DNA from: Wenyingzhuangia sp. 2_MG-2023
Lineage (GTDB): Bacteria > Bacteroidota > Bacteroidia > Flavobacteriales > Flavobacteriaceae
Direction: 5' to 3'
Assembly: GCF_030548295.1 (NCBI RefSeq)
Contig: NZ_JAUOSB010000001.1
Span: 248,001 to 312,000 of the forward strand
Length of the DNA stretch: 64,000 nt
Shown: positions 43,524 through 53,164 of the stretch, piece after piece
Layout of the letters: each line of letters opens with the position of its first letter
Position numbering within the stretch: the first letter of the stretch is position 1
Notes under the pieces: generated by a model
Database searches by the model: none
Told to the model about the DNA's origin: nothing
Seen by the model: the letters and a program-made list of their open reading frames with translations, nothing else
Made by a program: the position numbers and the translations under genes

Positions 43524-46041
43524 AAACTATACTTTTAGACTTATATTCCTTGTAACAAACTTTTTATTCTCTCAAGAAACTCAACCGGATTTAACTACTT
43601 CTAAAAAATATCTTTTAGGAGGTATTACCGTAACGGGTACAAATGAATTTTCAGAAACCTCTGTAATTTCTTATTTTGGGTTAAAAACAGGTCAAGAAAT
43701 AAAAATACCTGGGGATAAGCTTACAAGTGCTATTAAAAAACTACACAAATCTGACAAATTTAGTGATGTAGAAGTTTACGCTACCAAATTAGATGGTAAC
43801 ACTATCTACTTAGAAATTGCGGTTAAAGAGTTGCCTCAATTAAACAAAATTACTTTTTTAGGAGTTAGCAAATCTAAAGCAAAAACCTTTAAAAAGGATA
43901 CTGAGCTGAACGCAGGTAAAATGCTAACAGAAAATTTAATTACCTCTTCTGAAAATTATATCCGCCAATATTATATTGACAAAGGATATTTAAGTGCAGA
44001 TGTAACGATTACACCCAAAGTCAACGCAACAAACGCTAATCAAAGAGATGTAATTGTCAGAATTGACAAAAATGACTTGATAAAAATTAAAGAAATTGAT
44101 ATTAAGGGAAACGAACAGTTTGAAGACAAAGATGTTCGTAAAGCATTAAAAGATACCAAACAAAAATTCTGGGGTAGGTTCTGGAAACGTTCTAAATATG
44201 TTGAAGATGCTTTTGAAGAAGACAAACAAAAATTGATAGAAAAATACCGTCGAAAAGGTTTTAGAGATGCTAGAATTATTTCTGACAGTATTAGTTGGAA
44301 CGAAGATAAAAATTCAATCAATTTACACATATCACTTGAAGAAGGTAACAGATATTTTTACAAAGACATCTTATTTTTAGGAAACAAAACTTACAACACA
44401 GATTTTCTTCAAAGAATTTTAAAAATAGAAAAAGGTGATGTTTACGATTCTAAAGCACTAGAAGAAAGAGTAAAAGGTGATGGAACTCCAGATTCTGAAG
44501 ATATTTCTACACTGTATCAAAACAATGGATATTTATTTTCTCAAATTAATTTGGTAGAAACCAAGGTAGAAAATGACTCTATTACCGTAGAAATTAGAAT
44601 TCACGAAGACGATCCTGCAACAGTTAGCCACGTTTCAGTTACAGGAAACGAAAGAACCAATGACCATGTGATTTTTAGAGAATTAAGAACAAGACCTGGT
44701 GAATTGTACAGTAAAGACAACATTATACGTTCTATTAGAGAACTAGGGCAAATGGGATTCTTTGATGCAGAAAATATCACCCCAGATTTAAAACCAAATT
44801 ACGCAGATAAAACGGTTGCTATTGAGTATAGCTTAGAAGAAAAAGGTTCTAGCCAAATTGAATTGCAAGGAGGTTATGGTGGAGGTTCTTTTATTGGAAC
44901 TCTAGGTTTGTCTTTCAACAACTTCTCTATCAGAAATATTTTTAACAAAGAAGAATACAAACCTTTACCTTTAGGAGATGGACAACAATTATCTTTAAGA
45001 CTACAAGCAAGTAGATTTAACTCTTCTAACAGTGTTTCTTTTACAGAACCATGGTTAGGGGGTAAAAAACCAAGGTCATTTAGTTTTTCTATCTACAACC
45101 AAAGACAATATGGATATCAAAGAGATTCTAATGGATCAATTACATCTTACAACGAGGTTGATAAAGGACAATTGTTAAATATATTTGGTATTTCTGTTGG
45201 AATTGGAGAAAGATTAAAATGGCCAGATGACTATTTTTCTATCAACAATGCAATTAGTTACCGTAGGTACGAAGCAAACAACTTTAATTTTGGTTCTTTA
45301 ACCTTTGACGACGGAAAAGGTGTTTCTCACAACTTGTCTTACAACGTTACCTTACAGCGTAACTCTGCAGGACCTAGTTTAATTTTCCCTAAATATGGTT
45401 CTACATTTGTTGTAGAAGGTAAATTAACACCTCCTTATTCTTTATTTACAGACAAAGAATACGACACTAATAACGAAAGATTTAAACTTTTAGAATACTA
45501 CAAAATCAATTTAAAAGCAAAATGGTACACATCATTGGTTGGTAAATTGGTATTGATGACCAATATGCAATTTGGATATTTAGGAAACTATAACGATGGT
45601 AAAGGAGAAATTCCTTTTGAAAGATATTTTGTTGGAGGAGATGGTATGAACACCAACAACTTTGATGGTAGAGAAGTAATTGGACTTAGAGGATATCCCA
45701 ACAGTTCTTTATCCGATTTAGGAACTACCGCTAACAATACTTCAGAATTTATTGGAACTACGGTTTACGATAAGTTTTCTATGGAATTTAGATATCCTAT
45801 CACCTTAAAACCCTCTGCATCTATTTATGCTTTAGGATTTATGGAAGCGGGTAATGCTTATAGAAATTTAAACACATTCAATCCCTTTGATGTTAAAAAA
45901 TCTGCCGGACTTGGAATTCGTATATTTATGCCAGCATTCGGTTTGTTAGGTATTGATTTTGGGCATGGATTTGACAACATACCAGGAGAAACACAAAAAT
46001 CGGGTTGGCAAACACATTTCATTATAGGTCAACAATTTTAA
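43498..46041 (+). CDS. bamA: Outer membrane assembly factor BamA
   Basis: The core of the machine that folds outer-membrane beta-barrel proteins. It has 847 residues: a signal peptide ending LFSQ, five POTRA domains (about 35-450), then the 16-strand barrel. The barrel has the VRGF-like loop as LRGYPN in VIGLRGYPNSSL, and the terminal strand GWQTHFIIGQQF. Two ATGs (43498 and 43507) can serve. It overlaps uppS by 26 bp and is followed 7 bp later by the Skp-like genes, as expected for an envelope-biogenesis operon. Confidence 0.95.
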   Translation: MENMNKLLKNYTFRLIFLVTNFLFSQETQPDLTTSKKYLLGGITVTGTNEFSETSVISYFGLKTGQEIKIPGDKLTSAIKKLHKSDKFSDVEVYATKLDGNTIYLEIAVKELPQLNKITFLGVSKSKAKTFKKDTELNAGKMLTENLITSSENYIRQYYIDKGYLSADVTITPKVNATNANQRDVIVRIDKNDLIKIKEIDIKGNEQFEDKDVRKALKDTKQKFWGRFWKRSKYVEDAFEEDKQKLIEKYRRKGFRDARIISDSISWNEDKNSINLHISLEEGNRYFYKDILFLGNKTYNTDFLQRILKIEKGDVYDSKALEERVKGDGTPDSEDISTLYQNNGYLFSQINLVETKVENDSITVEIRIHEDDPATVSHVSVTGNERTNDHVIFRELRTRPGELYSKDNIIRSIRELGQMGFFDAENITPDLKPNYADKTVAIEYSLEEKGSSQIELQGGYGGGSFIGTLGLSFNNFSIRNIFNKEEYKPLPLGDGQQLSLRLQASRFNSSNSVSFTEPWLGGKKPRSFSFSIYNQRQYGYQRDSNGSITSYNEVDKGQLLNIFGISVGIGERLKWPDDYFSINNAISYRRYEANNFNFGSLTFDDGKGVSHNLSYNVTLQRNSAGPSLIFPKYGSTFVVEGKLTPPYSLFTDKEYDTNNERFKLLEYYKINLKAKWYTSLVGKLVLMTNMQFGYLGNYNDGKGEIPFERYFVGGDGMNTNNFDGREVIGLRGYPNSSLSDLGTTANNTSEFIGTTVYDKFSMEFRYPITLKPSASIYALGFMEAGNAYRNLNTFNPFDVKKSAGLGIRIFMPAFGLLGIDFGHGFDNIPGETQKSGWQTHFIIGQQF

Positions 46042-46048
46042 AAATGGC

Positions 46049-46747
46049 ATGATTATTTCTAGCATCATTAATACATTTATCAAGAAACTATTTTTAGTTA
46101 TTGTTTTCTGTGCTTTTTCAATTCAAGCACAAATACAACAACAGCAATTACAAAGAATAGGTTTTGTAGATATGGAATATGTTTTAGAACAGATTCCATC
46201 CTATACAAACGCTCAGGATAAATTAAATGCAGAAACTACTCTTTGGAAAAAAAACTTAGACAAAATGTATCTAAAGTTAGAAACCCTAAAAAAGGAGTAT
46301 TTGAATGAAAAACCATTGTTAACGGAAGATTTAATTGAAGACAGAGAAGTTGAAATAAAAAACTATGAAAACGAGATAGTTAAAGCCGAAAACACTTACT
46401 TTGGCGTAGAAGGTAAGTTATTTGAATTAAGAAAGAAATTAGTAACGCCATATCAAGATTTGGTATACAATGCAGTACAGACGGTAGCCAAATTGCGTAA
46501 ATATGATATGATTTTTGAAAAATCTTCGTCAATTGTTATGCTATATACAAACAACAATTACGATATTAGCGACCTAGTTTTAAAGTACATTCAAAAATCT
46601 GAAAAGGAAATAGAAGCCGAAGAAGCTCAATTGAAAAAAGAAGAAGCTCGAAAAGCTAGAGAGAAGAGAATAGAAGAACAAAGACAAAAACGAGAAGAAC
46701 TCCGAATTAAAAGGGAAGAAGAACGACAAAAACGATTAAACAAGTAA
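46049..46747 (+). CDS. OmpH/Skp-like periplasmic chaperone, long form
   Basis: A 232-residue OmpH family protein that should hold unfolded outer-membrane proteins in the periplasm. It has a signal peptide (about 1-28, ending SIQAQ), the family start RIGFVDMEYVLEQIPSYTNAQ, and long charged helices. The C-terminal tail is an unusual run of E, K, R and Q heptads (KKEEARKAREKRIEEQRQKR), absent from the second copy. It is the first of two tandem paralogues after bamA, 5 bp before the next. Confidence 0.93.
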   Translation: MIISSIINTFIKKLFLVIVFCAFSIQAQIQQQQLQRIGFVDMEYVLEQIPSYTNAQDKLNAETTLWKKNLDKMYLKLETLKKEYLNEKPLLTEDLIEDREVEIKNYENEIVKAENTYFGVEGKLFELRKKLVTPYQDLVYNAVQTVAKLRKYDMIFEKSSSIVMLYTNNNYDISDLVLKYIQKSEKEIEAEEAQLKKEEARKAREKRIEEQRQKREELRIKREEERQKRLNK

Positions 46748-46752
46748 ACAAG

Positions 46753-47256
46753 ATGAAACAAGTAAAAACTACATTATTAATTGCAATTATAGCAATAGGA
46801 TTTACACACTTTGCGCAAGCACAAAAAGTAGCTCACATCAACTTAGATGAAGTTGTAGCCTCTATGCCAGAAGCAAAAACAATGCAAACTGACATGGAAA
46901 AATTAGGAAAGACTTATGAGTCTGAAATCAAAGCAGCTTCTGCAGCTTTGAAAGCCAAATTTGACAGATATACTGCTGAAGAAAAATCTAAAACTCCTGA
47001 AGAAAACCAACAGAGAGCTGCAGAAGTACAACAAGAGCAAGTTAAAATTCAACAATTACAACAAGCTGCGCAACAAGAATTGCAAAAAAAGCAAAATGAA
47101 TTGTTAGAACCAATTATCAAAAAAGCACAAGATGCCATCAAAGCATACGCAAAAGAAAAAGGACTTCAGTACATTTTAGATGCAAGAACATTGATCTATT
47201 CTGAAGGAGGAGAAGATATTTCTGCTGCAATCAAAACAAAATTAGGAGTAAATTAA
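46753..47256 (+). CDS. OmpH/Skp-like periplasmic chaperone, short form
   Basis: A 167-residue OmpH protein of normal Skp size. The signal peptide ends HFAQA, the mature chain starts QKVAHINLDEVVASMPEAKTMQ, and the tentacle helices are rich in Q and K. It ends DARTLIYSEGGEDISAAI, a typical family end. It is the last gene of the bamA block and is followed by a hairpin terminator. Confidence 0.94.
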   Translation: MKQVKTTLLIAIIAIGFTHFAQAQKVAHINLDEVVASMPEAKTMQTDMEKLGKTYESEIKAASAALKAKFDRYTAEEKSKTPEENQQRAAEVQQEQVKIQQLQQAAQQELQKKQNELLEPIIKKAQDAIKAYAKEKGLQYILDARTLIYSEGGEDISAAIKTKLGVN

Positions 47257-47285
47257 GTCAAAACGTTTATTCTTTTTTAAATTCT

Positions 47286-47317
47286 AAAAGCGTTCTGATT
47301 TCAGAACGCTTTTTTTA
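47286..47317 (+). terminator. Terminator after the second OmpH gene
   Basis: AAAAGCGTTCTGA (47286-47298) pairs with TCAGAACGCTTTT (47301-47313) over a two-base centre and ends in a T run. Confidence 0.85.
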
Positions 47318-47348
47318 TATCTTTAATTTACCGTTTTGTTTTAAAACT

Positions 47349-48143
47349 ATGTTACAAAAACCAGAATCTCCCATTGGTGTTTTTGATTCAGGCGTTGGTG
47401 GTACTTCCATTTGGAAAGAAATTATCCATCGATTGCCTAATGAAAATACTGTTTATTTAGCAGACAGTAAAAATGCACCTTATGGAGAAAAATCAGAGCA
47501 AGAAATTATAGCTATCTGTATTAAAAACACAGAAATTCTACTTCAAAAAGGTGTTAAAATTATTGTTGTGGCTTGTAATACTGCTACAACCAATGCCATA
47601 AACATTTTACGTGACCAATTTGACATTCCATTTATAGGAATTGAACCCGCCATAAAACCCGCTGCCTTGGCTACTAAAACCAAAGCTATAGGAATATTAG
47701 CTACCAAGGGAACTCTTAGCAGTCATTTGTTTCATGAAACTGCTCAAAAATTTGCTTCTAATATTTCAGTTATTGAACAAGAAGGTACAGGATTGGTTCC
47801 GCTTATAGAAAACAACCTTATCAACAGTTTTGAAACCAAACAACTCTTGCAAAACCTTTTGACTCCGATGGTTGCTCAAAACATAGATTATTTAGTCTTA
47901 GGTTGTTCACATTACCCCTACTTGATTCCTGAAATCAGAGAAATTATAGGAGACAAAGTAACCATAATTGATTCAGGATGTGCCGTTGCTAAACAAACAG
48001 AAAAAATTCTATTTGAAAAAAATCTTAGAAATAATACTATTCAAAAAGGGAAGCATTACTTAATGAGCAATAGCGATCCTAAAACACTAACTCATCTTGT
48101 AAAGGATATTGAAAACACAGTTATCGATTATGTGATTTTTTAA
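47349..48143 (+). CDS. murI: Glutamate racemase
   Basis: It converts L- to D-glutamate for peptidoglycan in the cytosol. It has 264 residues. The catalytic pair is C75 in VVACNTATTN and C185 in LGCSHYPYL, with D13 in FDSGVGGTS as the conserved acid and H187 beside the second cysteine. It is separated from the bamA block by a terminator but follows it in the usual order. Confidence 0.96.
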   Translation: MLQKPESPIGVFDSGVGGTSIWKEIIHRLPNENTVYLADSKNAPYGEKSEQEIIAICIKNTEILLQKGVKIIVVACNTATTNAINILRDQFDIPFIGIEPAIKPAALATKTKAIGILATKGTLSSHLFHETAQKFASNISVIEQEGTGLVPLIENNLINSFETKQLLQNLLTPMVAQNIDYLVLGCSHYPYLIPEIREIIGDKVTIIDSGCAVAKQTEKILFEKNLRNNTIQKGKHYLMSNSDPKTLTHLVKDIENTVIDYVIF

Positions 48144-48246
48144 AACCACTCAACACACAAAGCAATTATCATCTGCAAAATGTACATATAGAGCTCTATT
48201 TGATGATTTCTTTATTATAGTTTTAATCACCTTAAAGAAATCTACA

Positions 48247-49584
48247 ATGAAACAACAATTCTACATACTTTTACTAACATCTATTTTATCTTGTTCGGCA
48301 AACAACAATCAAATTAGTAGTTCCGAAATTACACAAGAAAAAAACACTACGTTAATTCATCCTGGAAACGTATCCGATATTGCCGTTTATAAAGCCACAC
48401 CTTATTCAGAAGAAGGTGCAGGCTATCAAGCCCTAGATTTTGACCAACTCCCTTCAGACAGAATCAAAAAATTTTCTCATATCGATGAAACAAACGATAC
48501 TGAAAAACTAAATGAACTAATCCAAAATTTATCCAAAAAAGGAGGAGGTAAAATTTATATTCAAACAGGAACCTATCTTTTTAAAGAAGTTACCTTACAG
48601 TCTAACATTCACATCACTATTCAAGAAGGAACTTTTATCCAAATGGATCATACAAAAAAAGGAAAAAACTTTTTGTTCAATGTAGGGATGATAGAAGGAA
48701 AACCTATAGTAGAAAATGTAAAAATAGTTGGGTTAGGTAATCTTGAAACTAGACCCAAATTGATTCTTAACAGACCTAAAAACACTTTCTATAGAGCTAT
48801 TGCTCTTGGATATGTAAAAAATGTTTTGATAGAAAATATTAAAATAGAAGATGAATTGACCAAAGGAGCAGCCATTGCTTTTAATCCTGTAGAAATAGAT
48901 AACGAAACTGCAAATATTGCACAGAACGTAACCATTACAAATGTTGAATTGACTGGTGGCTCTATAGGTTATGGGTTGGTACAAACCAATGTTGGAAAAA
49001 ACATTTTGTTGAAAAATTTATCTTCTGAAGGGGGAATGACCTGTAGAGTAGAAGCTCATACAGGTAGACAATACGATTTAGGAGTTGATAATATAGTGAT
49101 TAAAAACGTAGCTAGTATTCATGGAAAAGCAGCAGTATTACTACAGCCACATTCTGTATTAAACGGTAGAGTACTTGTAGATGCTGCTAAGTCTGAAGGG
49201 AGTACCTGGACTTTATTCTTAAAAGAAGGATTTGTGGCAAAAGATTCTAAAAGAAGAACCAAAGGAAGTTTTGCTCCAAACTCAATCTTTAAAAATATTA
49301 GTATGAGTGCTAGTGACAATACTGCAACCTTGTCTTTTAAAAACTTTGTATTGGTTCCTAACACTTTAAAAGCTTTTTATAAAAATCCTGATTTTCATCC
49401 TGTGCTAAAAGATGCAAATTACGGAACTACCAACGGAGTCTTGGCAAGAGAAAGTGCTATTATTGGTGCTTCTATAGCGGGAATTTATATAGATGCTCAA
49501 TATCCTTTACAACTTCCAAAAGAAAATGAAATTGTAATTATTGGCAAAACAGAAAATCGACTAAAAATACTTGACAAGAGATAA
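48247..49584 (+). CDS. Right-handed beta-helix lipoprotein, pectin-lyase-like fold
   Basis: A 445-residue lipoprotein (C16 in SILSC). Repeated beta-helix rungs start after residue 95: GGGKIYIQTGTYLFKEVTLQSNIHITIQEGT, then IVENVKIVGLGN, NVLIENIKIED, NVTITNVELTGG, NILLKNLSSEGG and NIVIKNVASIHG. MTCRVEAHTG (about 260-270) is the best active-site candidate. The fold is shared by polysaccharide lyases and hydrolases such as iota-carrageenase (GH82). I do not assign a family. It stands alone between murI and a gamma-carbonic-anhydrase-like gene, without a SusC/D pair or sulfatase. Confidence 0.72.
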   Translation: MKQQFYILLLTSILSCSANNNQISSSEITQEKNTTLIHPGNVSDIAVYKATPYSEEGAGYQALDFDQLPSDRIKKFSHIDETNDTEKLNELIQNLSKKGGGKIYIQTGTYLFKEVTLQSNIHITIQEGTFIQMDHTKKGKNFLFNVGMIEGKPIVENVKIVGLGNLETRPKLILNRPKNTFYRAIALGYVKNVLIENIKIEDELTKGAAIAFNPVEIDNETANIAQNVTITNVELTGGSIGYGLVQTNVGKNILLKNLSSEGGMTCRVEAHTGRQYDLGVDNIVIKNVASIHGKAAVLLQPHSVLNGRVLVDAAKSEGSTWTLFLKEGFVAKDSKRRTKGSFAPNSIFKNISMSASDNTATLSFKNFVLVPNTLKAFYKNPDFHPVLKDANYGTTNGVLARESAIIGASIAGIYIDAQYPLQLPKENEIVIIGKTENRLKILDKR

Positions 49585-49589
49585 ATTTT

Positions 49590-49621
49590 AAAAAGCTCCA
49601 AACATACAATTGGAGCTTTTT
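49590..49621. terminator. Terminator after the beta-helix gene
   Basis: AAAAAGCTCCAA pairs with TTGGAGCTTTTT, within 49590-49621. It serves the converging beta-helix and gamma-carbonic-anhydrase-like genes. Confidence 0.8.
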
Positions 49622-50134
49622 CTATTCCTTATACCAACCTGCATACTTAACATACGCATCAGCAATTCTATTTACTTCTCCTTTTAGTAATTCTTCACTC
49701 AAATCTTTAATTTTTTTAGCGGGTGTACCTGCATACACACTTCCAGACTTCACAATGGTTCCTTTCGTAACCACTGCTCCTGCAGCAATAATACAATTAG
49801 ATTCCAACACACAATCATCCATTACAATAGCTCCCATTCCAATCAGAACATTATCATGAATGGTACAACCATGCACAATGGCATTGTGACCTACTGAGAC
49901 TGAATTACCAATAACCATTGGATATTTTTTATACGTAGCATGAACTACAACTCCATCTTGAATATTCACTTTGTTCCCCATTGTAATGCTATGAACATCT
50001 CCTCTAATAACAGCATTGTACCAAACACTACAATCATCTCCCATAGTTACTTGACCAATCACCACACAATTTTCAGCTAAAAAACAATTCTCCCCAAATT
50101 TGGGTTTTACCCCATTCAATTCTCTAATAATCAT
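49622..50134 (-). CDS. Gamma-carbonic-anhydrase-like hexapeptide-repeat protein
   Basis: A 170-residue left-handed beta-helix trimer of the YrdA/PaaY group. I start it at the ATG at 50134 (MIIRELNGVKPKFGENCFL); the frame is open 43 codons further up, in sequence unlike the family. The zinc ligands H65, H83 and H88 fit VVVHATYKK and VGHNAIVHGC. The hexapeptide rungs run through GQVTMGDDCSVWYNAVIRGD. Many such proteins have no proven carbonic anhydrase activity; metal-dependent hydrolase or scaffold roles are possible. It is transcribed alone. Confidence 0.93.
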   Translation of the reverse strand: MIIRELNGVKPKFGENCFLAENCVVIGQVTMGDDCSVWYNAVIRGDVHSITMGNKVNIQDGVVVHATYKKYPMVIGNSVSVGHNAIVHGCTIHDNVLIGMGAIVMDDCVLESNCIIAAGAVVTKGTIVKSGSVYAGTPAKKIKDLSEELLKGEVNRIADAYVKYAGWYKE

Positions 50135-50339
50135 CCTGTACTTTTTGTATAAAAATAAAAGAAATAGATGACATAACATCTCTTGAGAACTAAGAGAAAT
50201 CTTTAATTCTTTGACTCCAAATAAGAAATTCTTATCGTTATAGAAACAATACATAAAAAACACAACGTAAAAATGAACGATGTCAATTATATTTAAAAAA
50301 TACTAAATCCATAACAAAGAAGAGTTTTCAAATAAATAC

Positions 50340-50347
50340 TATCTTTG
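50340..50347 (+). promoter_or_regulatory. Bacteroidota -7 box for map
   Basis: TATCTTTG matches TAnnTTTG, 21 bp before the map ATG. Confidence 0.5.
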
Positions 50348-50367
50348 CATTCCATAAAATCAGGACT

Positions 50368-51186
50368 ATGATCGTACTAAAAACTCTTGAAGAAATTGAA
50401 TTGATGCGAGAAAGCGCATTGATCGTATCTAAAACTTTAGGAATGCTTGCCAAAGAAGTAAAACCAGGTGTCACAACTTTAGCTTTGGATACCATGGCAG
50501 AAGCTTTTATTAGAGATCACGGTGCGGTTCCTGGATTTTTAGGATTGTACGATTTTCCAAATTCATTGTGTATGAGTCCAAACGCACAAGTAGTACACGG
50601 AATTCCAAACAAAGAGCCTCTAAAAGAAGGAGATGTAATTTCTATAGATTGTGGGGCTCTTAAAAATGGATTTCACGGAGATCATGCATATACTTTTGAA
50701 GTTGGAGAAGTTGCTCCTGAAGTAAAAGAATTACTAGAAGTAACCAAACAAAGTTTATACGTTGGAATTGCAGAATTAAAAGCCGGAAATAGAGTTGGTG
50801 ATGTTGGTTATGCCATTCAAAAATACACCGAAGATCATGGATATGGTGTGGTTAGAGAATTGGTAGGACACGGATTGGGTAGAGAAATGCACGAGGATCC
50901 ACAAATGCCAAACTACGGAAAACGTGGTAGAGGTAAAAAATTTGTCAACGGGATGGTAGTTGCTATTGAACCTATGACCAACATGGGAACCAAAGATATT
51001 ATTCAGCTAAATGACGGTTGGACTATTTTGACAAAAGACGGTAAACCATCTGCACATTTTGAGCACGATATTGCTATTGTAGACGGTAAACCAGAAATTC
51101 TTTCTACTTTTAAATACATCAACGATGCTTTGGGAATTGTTACCAATGTAGAAGATCAGTTTAGAGCTAAACCATATGGAGCTTAA
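50368..51186 (+). CDS. map: Methionine aminopeptidase type I
   Basis: It removes the initiator methionine from nascent proteins. It has 272 residues. The metal ligands are D94 (ISIDCGA), D105 (HGDHAYTF), H168 (VGHGLGREMHE), E201 (VAIEPMT) and E232 (HFEHDIAI); H78 binds substrate. All are present, so it should be active. The methyltransferase gene starts with no gap after its stop. Confidence 0.97.
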   Translation: MIVLKTLEEIELMRESALIVSKTLGMLAKEVKPGVTTLALDTMAEAFIRDHGAVPGFLGLYDFPNSLCMSPNAQVVHGIPNKEPLKEGDVISIDCGALKNGFHGDHAYTFEVGEVAPEVKELLEVTKQSLYVGIAELKAGNRVGDVGYAIQKYTEDHGYGVVRELVGHGLGREMHEDPQMPNYGKRGRGKKFVNGMVVAIEPMTNMGTKDIIQLNDGWTILTKDGKPSAHFEHDIAIVDGKPEILSTFKYINDALGIVTNVEDQFRAKPYGA

Positions 51187-51954
51187 ATGAGTTTGTTCAA
51201 AACCATATTGAATGTGGTTCCAAGACCTTGGTTGATCAAAGCCAGTTATTTGGCAAAACCTTTTTTAGATTTTTATTACAAAGGAAATACATTTACAGAT
51301 CCTATCAATCAAAAATCTTATCGTAAATTCTTGCCTTATGGCTACGAAAATCAACGAGAAAACGTACTTGCTCCTGGAACTTTGTCTTTAGAAAGACATC
51401 GTTTGTTATGGTTGTATTTAAACAATCATTCAGATTTTTTTACCGCTCCTAAAAAAGTACTGCACGTTGCTCCTGAGCAATGTTTTTACAAAGGCTTTAG
51501 AAAGCAAACAAACTTAGACTATACCACCACTGATTTATTTTCTCCTTTAGCAGATGTAAAAGCAGACATCTGTGATTTGCCTTTTGACAACAATACTTAT
51601 GATGTTGTTTTTTGCAATCATGTTTTGGAACACATTGCAGATGATGCTAAAGCAATGAGCGAATTGTTCCGTGTGTTAAAACCTGGAGGTTGGGGAATTT
51701 TTCAAGTTCCACAAGACACAAAAAGAAAAAACACCTACGAAGATTTTAGTATTGTATTACCCGAAGAAAGACAACTCCATTTTGGTCAATACGATCATGT
51801 ACGAATCTACGGATTGGACTATTTTACTAGACTGGAAAAAGCAGGTTTTACTGTAAAACAATTTAAAGTTACCGACCATTTTTCTCCTCAAGAAATTGAG
51901 AAATTCGCTCTGATGAGAAATGAGATTTTACCTATTTGTTTTAAAGAATTATAG
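51187..51954 (+). CDS. Class I SAM-dependent methyltransferase
   Basis: A 255-residue soluble methyltransferase. The SAM-binding region is KVLHVAPEQCF (about 95-105), with the acidic loop in DICDLPFDNNTYDVVFCNHVLEHIADDAKAMSELFRVLKPGG, a classic methyltransf_11 pattern. The GxGxG motif is replaced by VAPEQ, a variant seen in this subgroup. The substrate is unknown. The ATG directly abuts the map stop, so they are coupled. Confidence 0.92.
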   Translation: MSLFKTILNVVPRPWLIKASYLAKPFLDFYYKGNTFTDPINQKSYRKFLPYGYENQRENVLAPGTLSLERHRLLWLYLNNHSDFFTAPKKVLHVAPEQCFYKGFRKQTNLDYTTTDLFSPLADVKADICDLPFDNNTYDVVFCNHVLEHIADDAKAMSELFRVLKPGGWGIFQVPQDTKRKNTYEDFSIVLPEERQLHFGQYDHVRIYGLDYFTRLEKAGFTVKQFKVTDHFSPQEIEKFALMRNEILPICFKEL

Positions 51955-52078
51955 TTCTCTTCTTTTAGAATTGTTTTTCAACATTGATATCTGCTTCAGA
52001 AAAAGCGAGTCTCTTAACTTTTTAGAATTTGATTTAGTAAATATGTTTTTCTTGGCAATATCTTAAACTCTCAATAAA

Positions 52079-53107
52079 CTATTCCACAAACTTCAAGTTC
52101 TCACTTTTGTAGGTTTTCAGTTTATCGTTTTCTAAATAAATAAAGAACACTTTTAAATCTGGATGTTGCAATGCAATTTTTCTAGCTTTTTCAAATCCCA
52201 TCGCCATAAATGCCGTTGCATAAGCATCCGCTTCCCCACAAGATTTTGTACTAATCACAGATGTGCTTAACAAATCAGTTTGTGCAGGAGAACCCGTTTT
52301 AGGATTCAGCGTATGTGCTATTTTTTGTCCTGTAATACTATCTATTCTAAACTTTCTGTAATTTCCAGAAGTCGCAATTGCCTCATTCTTAAGATGCGTA
52401 ATTTTTTGCAAACTTCTAGCACCATCAAAATGAGGTTCTTCTATACCCACAGACCAATCGTCTCCCTTAGCGTTTTTACCTCTAGCTCTTATTTCACCTC
52501 CAATTTCTACCAAATAATCTTTAATCCCTTTGCTTTCTAAAAACAAACCCGCGACATCTACTCCGTAACCTTTGGCAATGGCATTAAAATCTAAATAAAT
52601 CTCTTTGTTCTCTTTTACAACTGTATTTCCTTTTAGACTCACTTTTTCAAAACCCACATACTGCATCAAACTATCTATTTCTGATACACTTGGTTCTTTG
52701 GTTATTTTTTTAGGACCAAACCCCCAAACATTCCCTGTTTTTCCAATAGTAGGGTCAAAATATCCTTCTGTGTTTTTATGAATTTTTTTAGCTAAAACAA
52801 AAACATTTTTAAAATTATCATCCACTTCTATAGATGGAATTCCACTATTTAATTTGCTAATAACTGATTCGTTATGATACGTAGAAAGAGAATTATTAAT
52901 TTCTTTAAATAATTCTGCAATATTTTCACTTAAGTCACGTTCTAGATTATCAGAATACTTAATGTGAAAAGTGGTACCAAATACGTTTCCTTGAAGTTTT
53001 TTATATCCGTTTTTTTTAACGTTGCATGCATTTGTAAAGAAAAGTGTTATGAAACAAAAAAAAAGCACTTTAAAAGGTTTTATAGTAGCAGTTCGGTGCA
53101 TATCCAT
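52079..53107 (-). CDS. apbE: FAD:protein FMN transferase
   Basis: It attaches FMN covalently to a threonine of target flavoproteins outside the cytoplasm, with FAD as donor. It has 342 residues and a lipoprotein-type signal (C28 in FFTNAC). Family motifs are present: FDPTIGKTGNVWGFG, LDFNAIAKGYGVD, YLVEIGGEIRARG and STKSCGEADAYATAFMAMG, which carries the metal-binding aspartate. The likely target in this window is the DUF2271 protein at 62440, with a DAITGAT motif. It is divergent from the OmpA gene, sharing back-to-back promoters. A target elsewhere in the genome (such as Nqr or Rnf subunits) is also possible. Confidence 0.95.
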   Translation of the reverse strand: MDMHRTATIKPFKVLFFCFITLFFTNACNVKKNGYKKLQGNVFGTTFHIKYSDNLERDLSENIAELFKEINNSLSTYHNESVISKLNSGIPSIEVDDNFKNVFVLAKKIHKNTEGYFDPTIGKTGNVWGFGPKKITKEPSVSEIDSLMQYVGFEKVSLKGNTVVKENKEIYLDFNAIAKGYGVDVAGLFLESKGIKDYLVEIGGEIRARGKNAKGDDWSVGIEEPHFDGARSLQKITHLKNEAIATSGNYRKFRIDSITGQKIAHTLNPKTGSPAQTDLLSTSVISTKSCGEADAYATAFMAMGFEKARKIALQHPDLKVFFIYLENDKLKTYKSENLKFVE

Positions 53108-53129
53108 TAGGTTTTAACTGGAAAGTTTT

Positions 53130-53151
53130 TATATTTGTTTAAACAAAAATA
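53130..53151. promoter_or_regulatory. Divergent overlapping promoters of apbE and the OmpA gene
   Basis: On the plus strand TATATTTG (53130-53137) faces the OmpA gene, and on the minus strand TATTTTTG (53151-53144) faces apbE. They overlap in a palindromic TTTGTTTAAACAAA core, so the two promoters may compete. Confidence 0.5.
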
Positions 53152-53164
53152 CAATTTATAACCC

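Noticed and set aside
46049-47256. The two OmpH genes as one gene split by a frameshift
   Set aside because: Each has its own signal peptide and full OmpH domain; tandem OmpH paralogues after bamA are the normal arrangement in this phylum.
48247-49584. Firm assignment as iota-carrageenase (GH82)
   Set aside because: Only the beta-helix fold is visible; I cannot confirm the catalytic residues or family signatures by eye.
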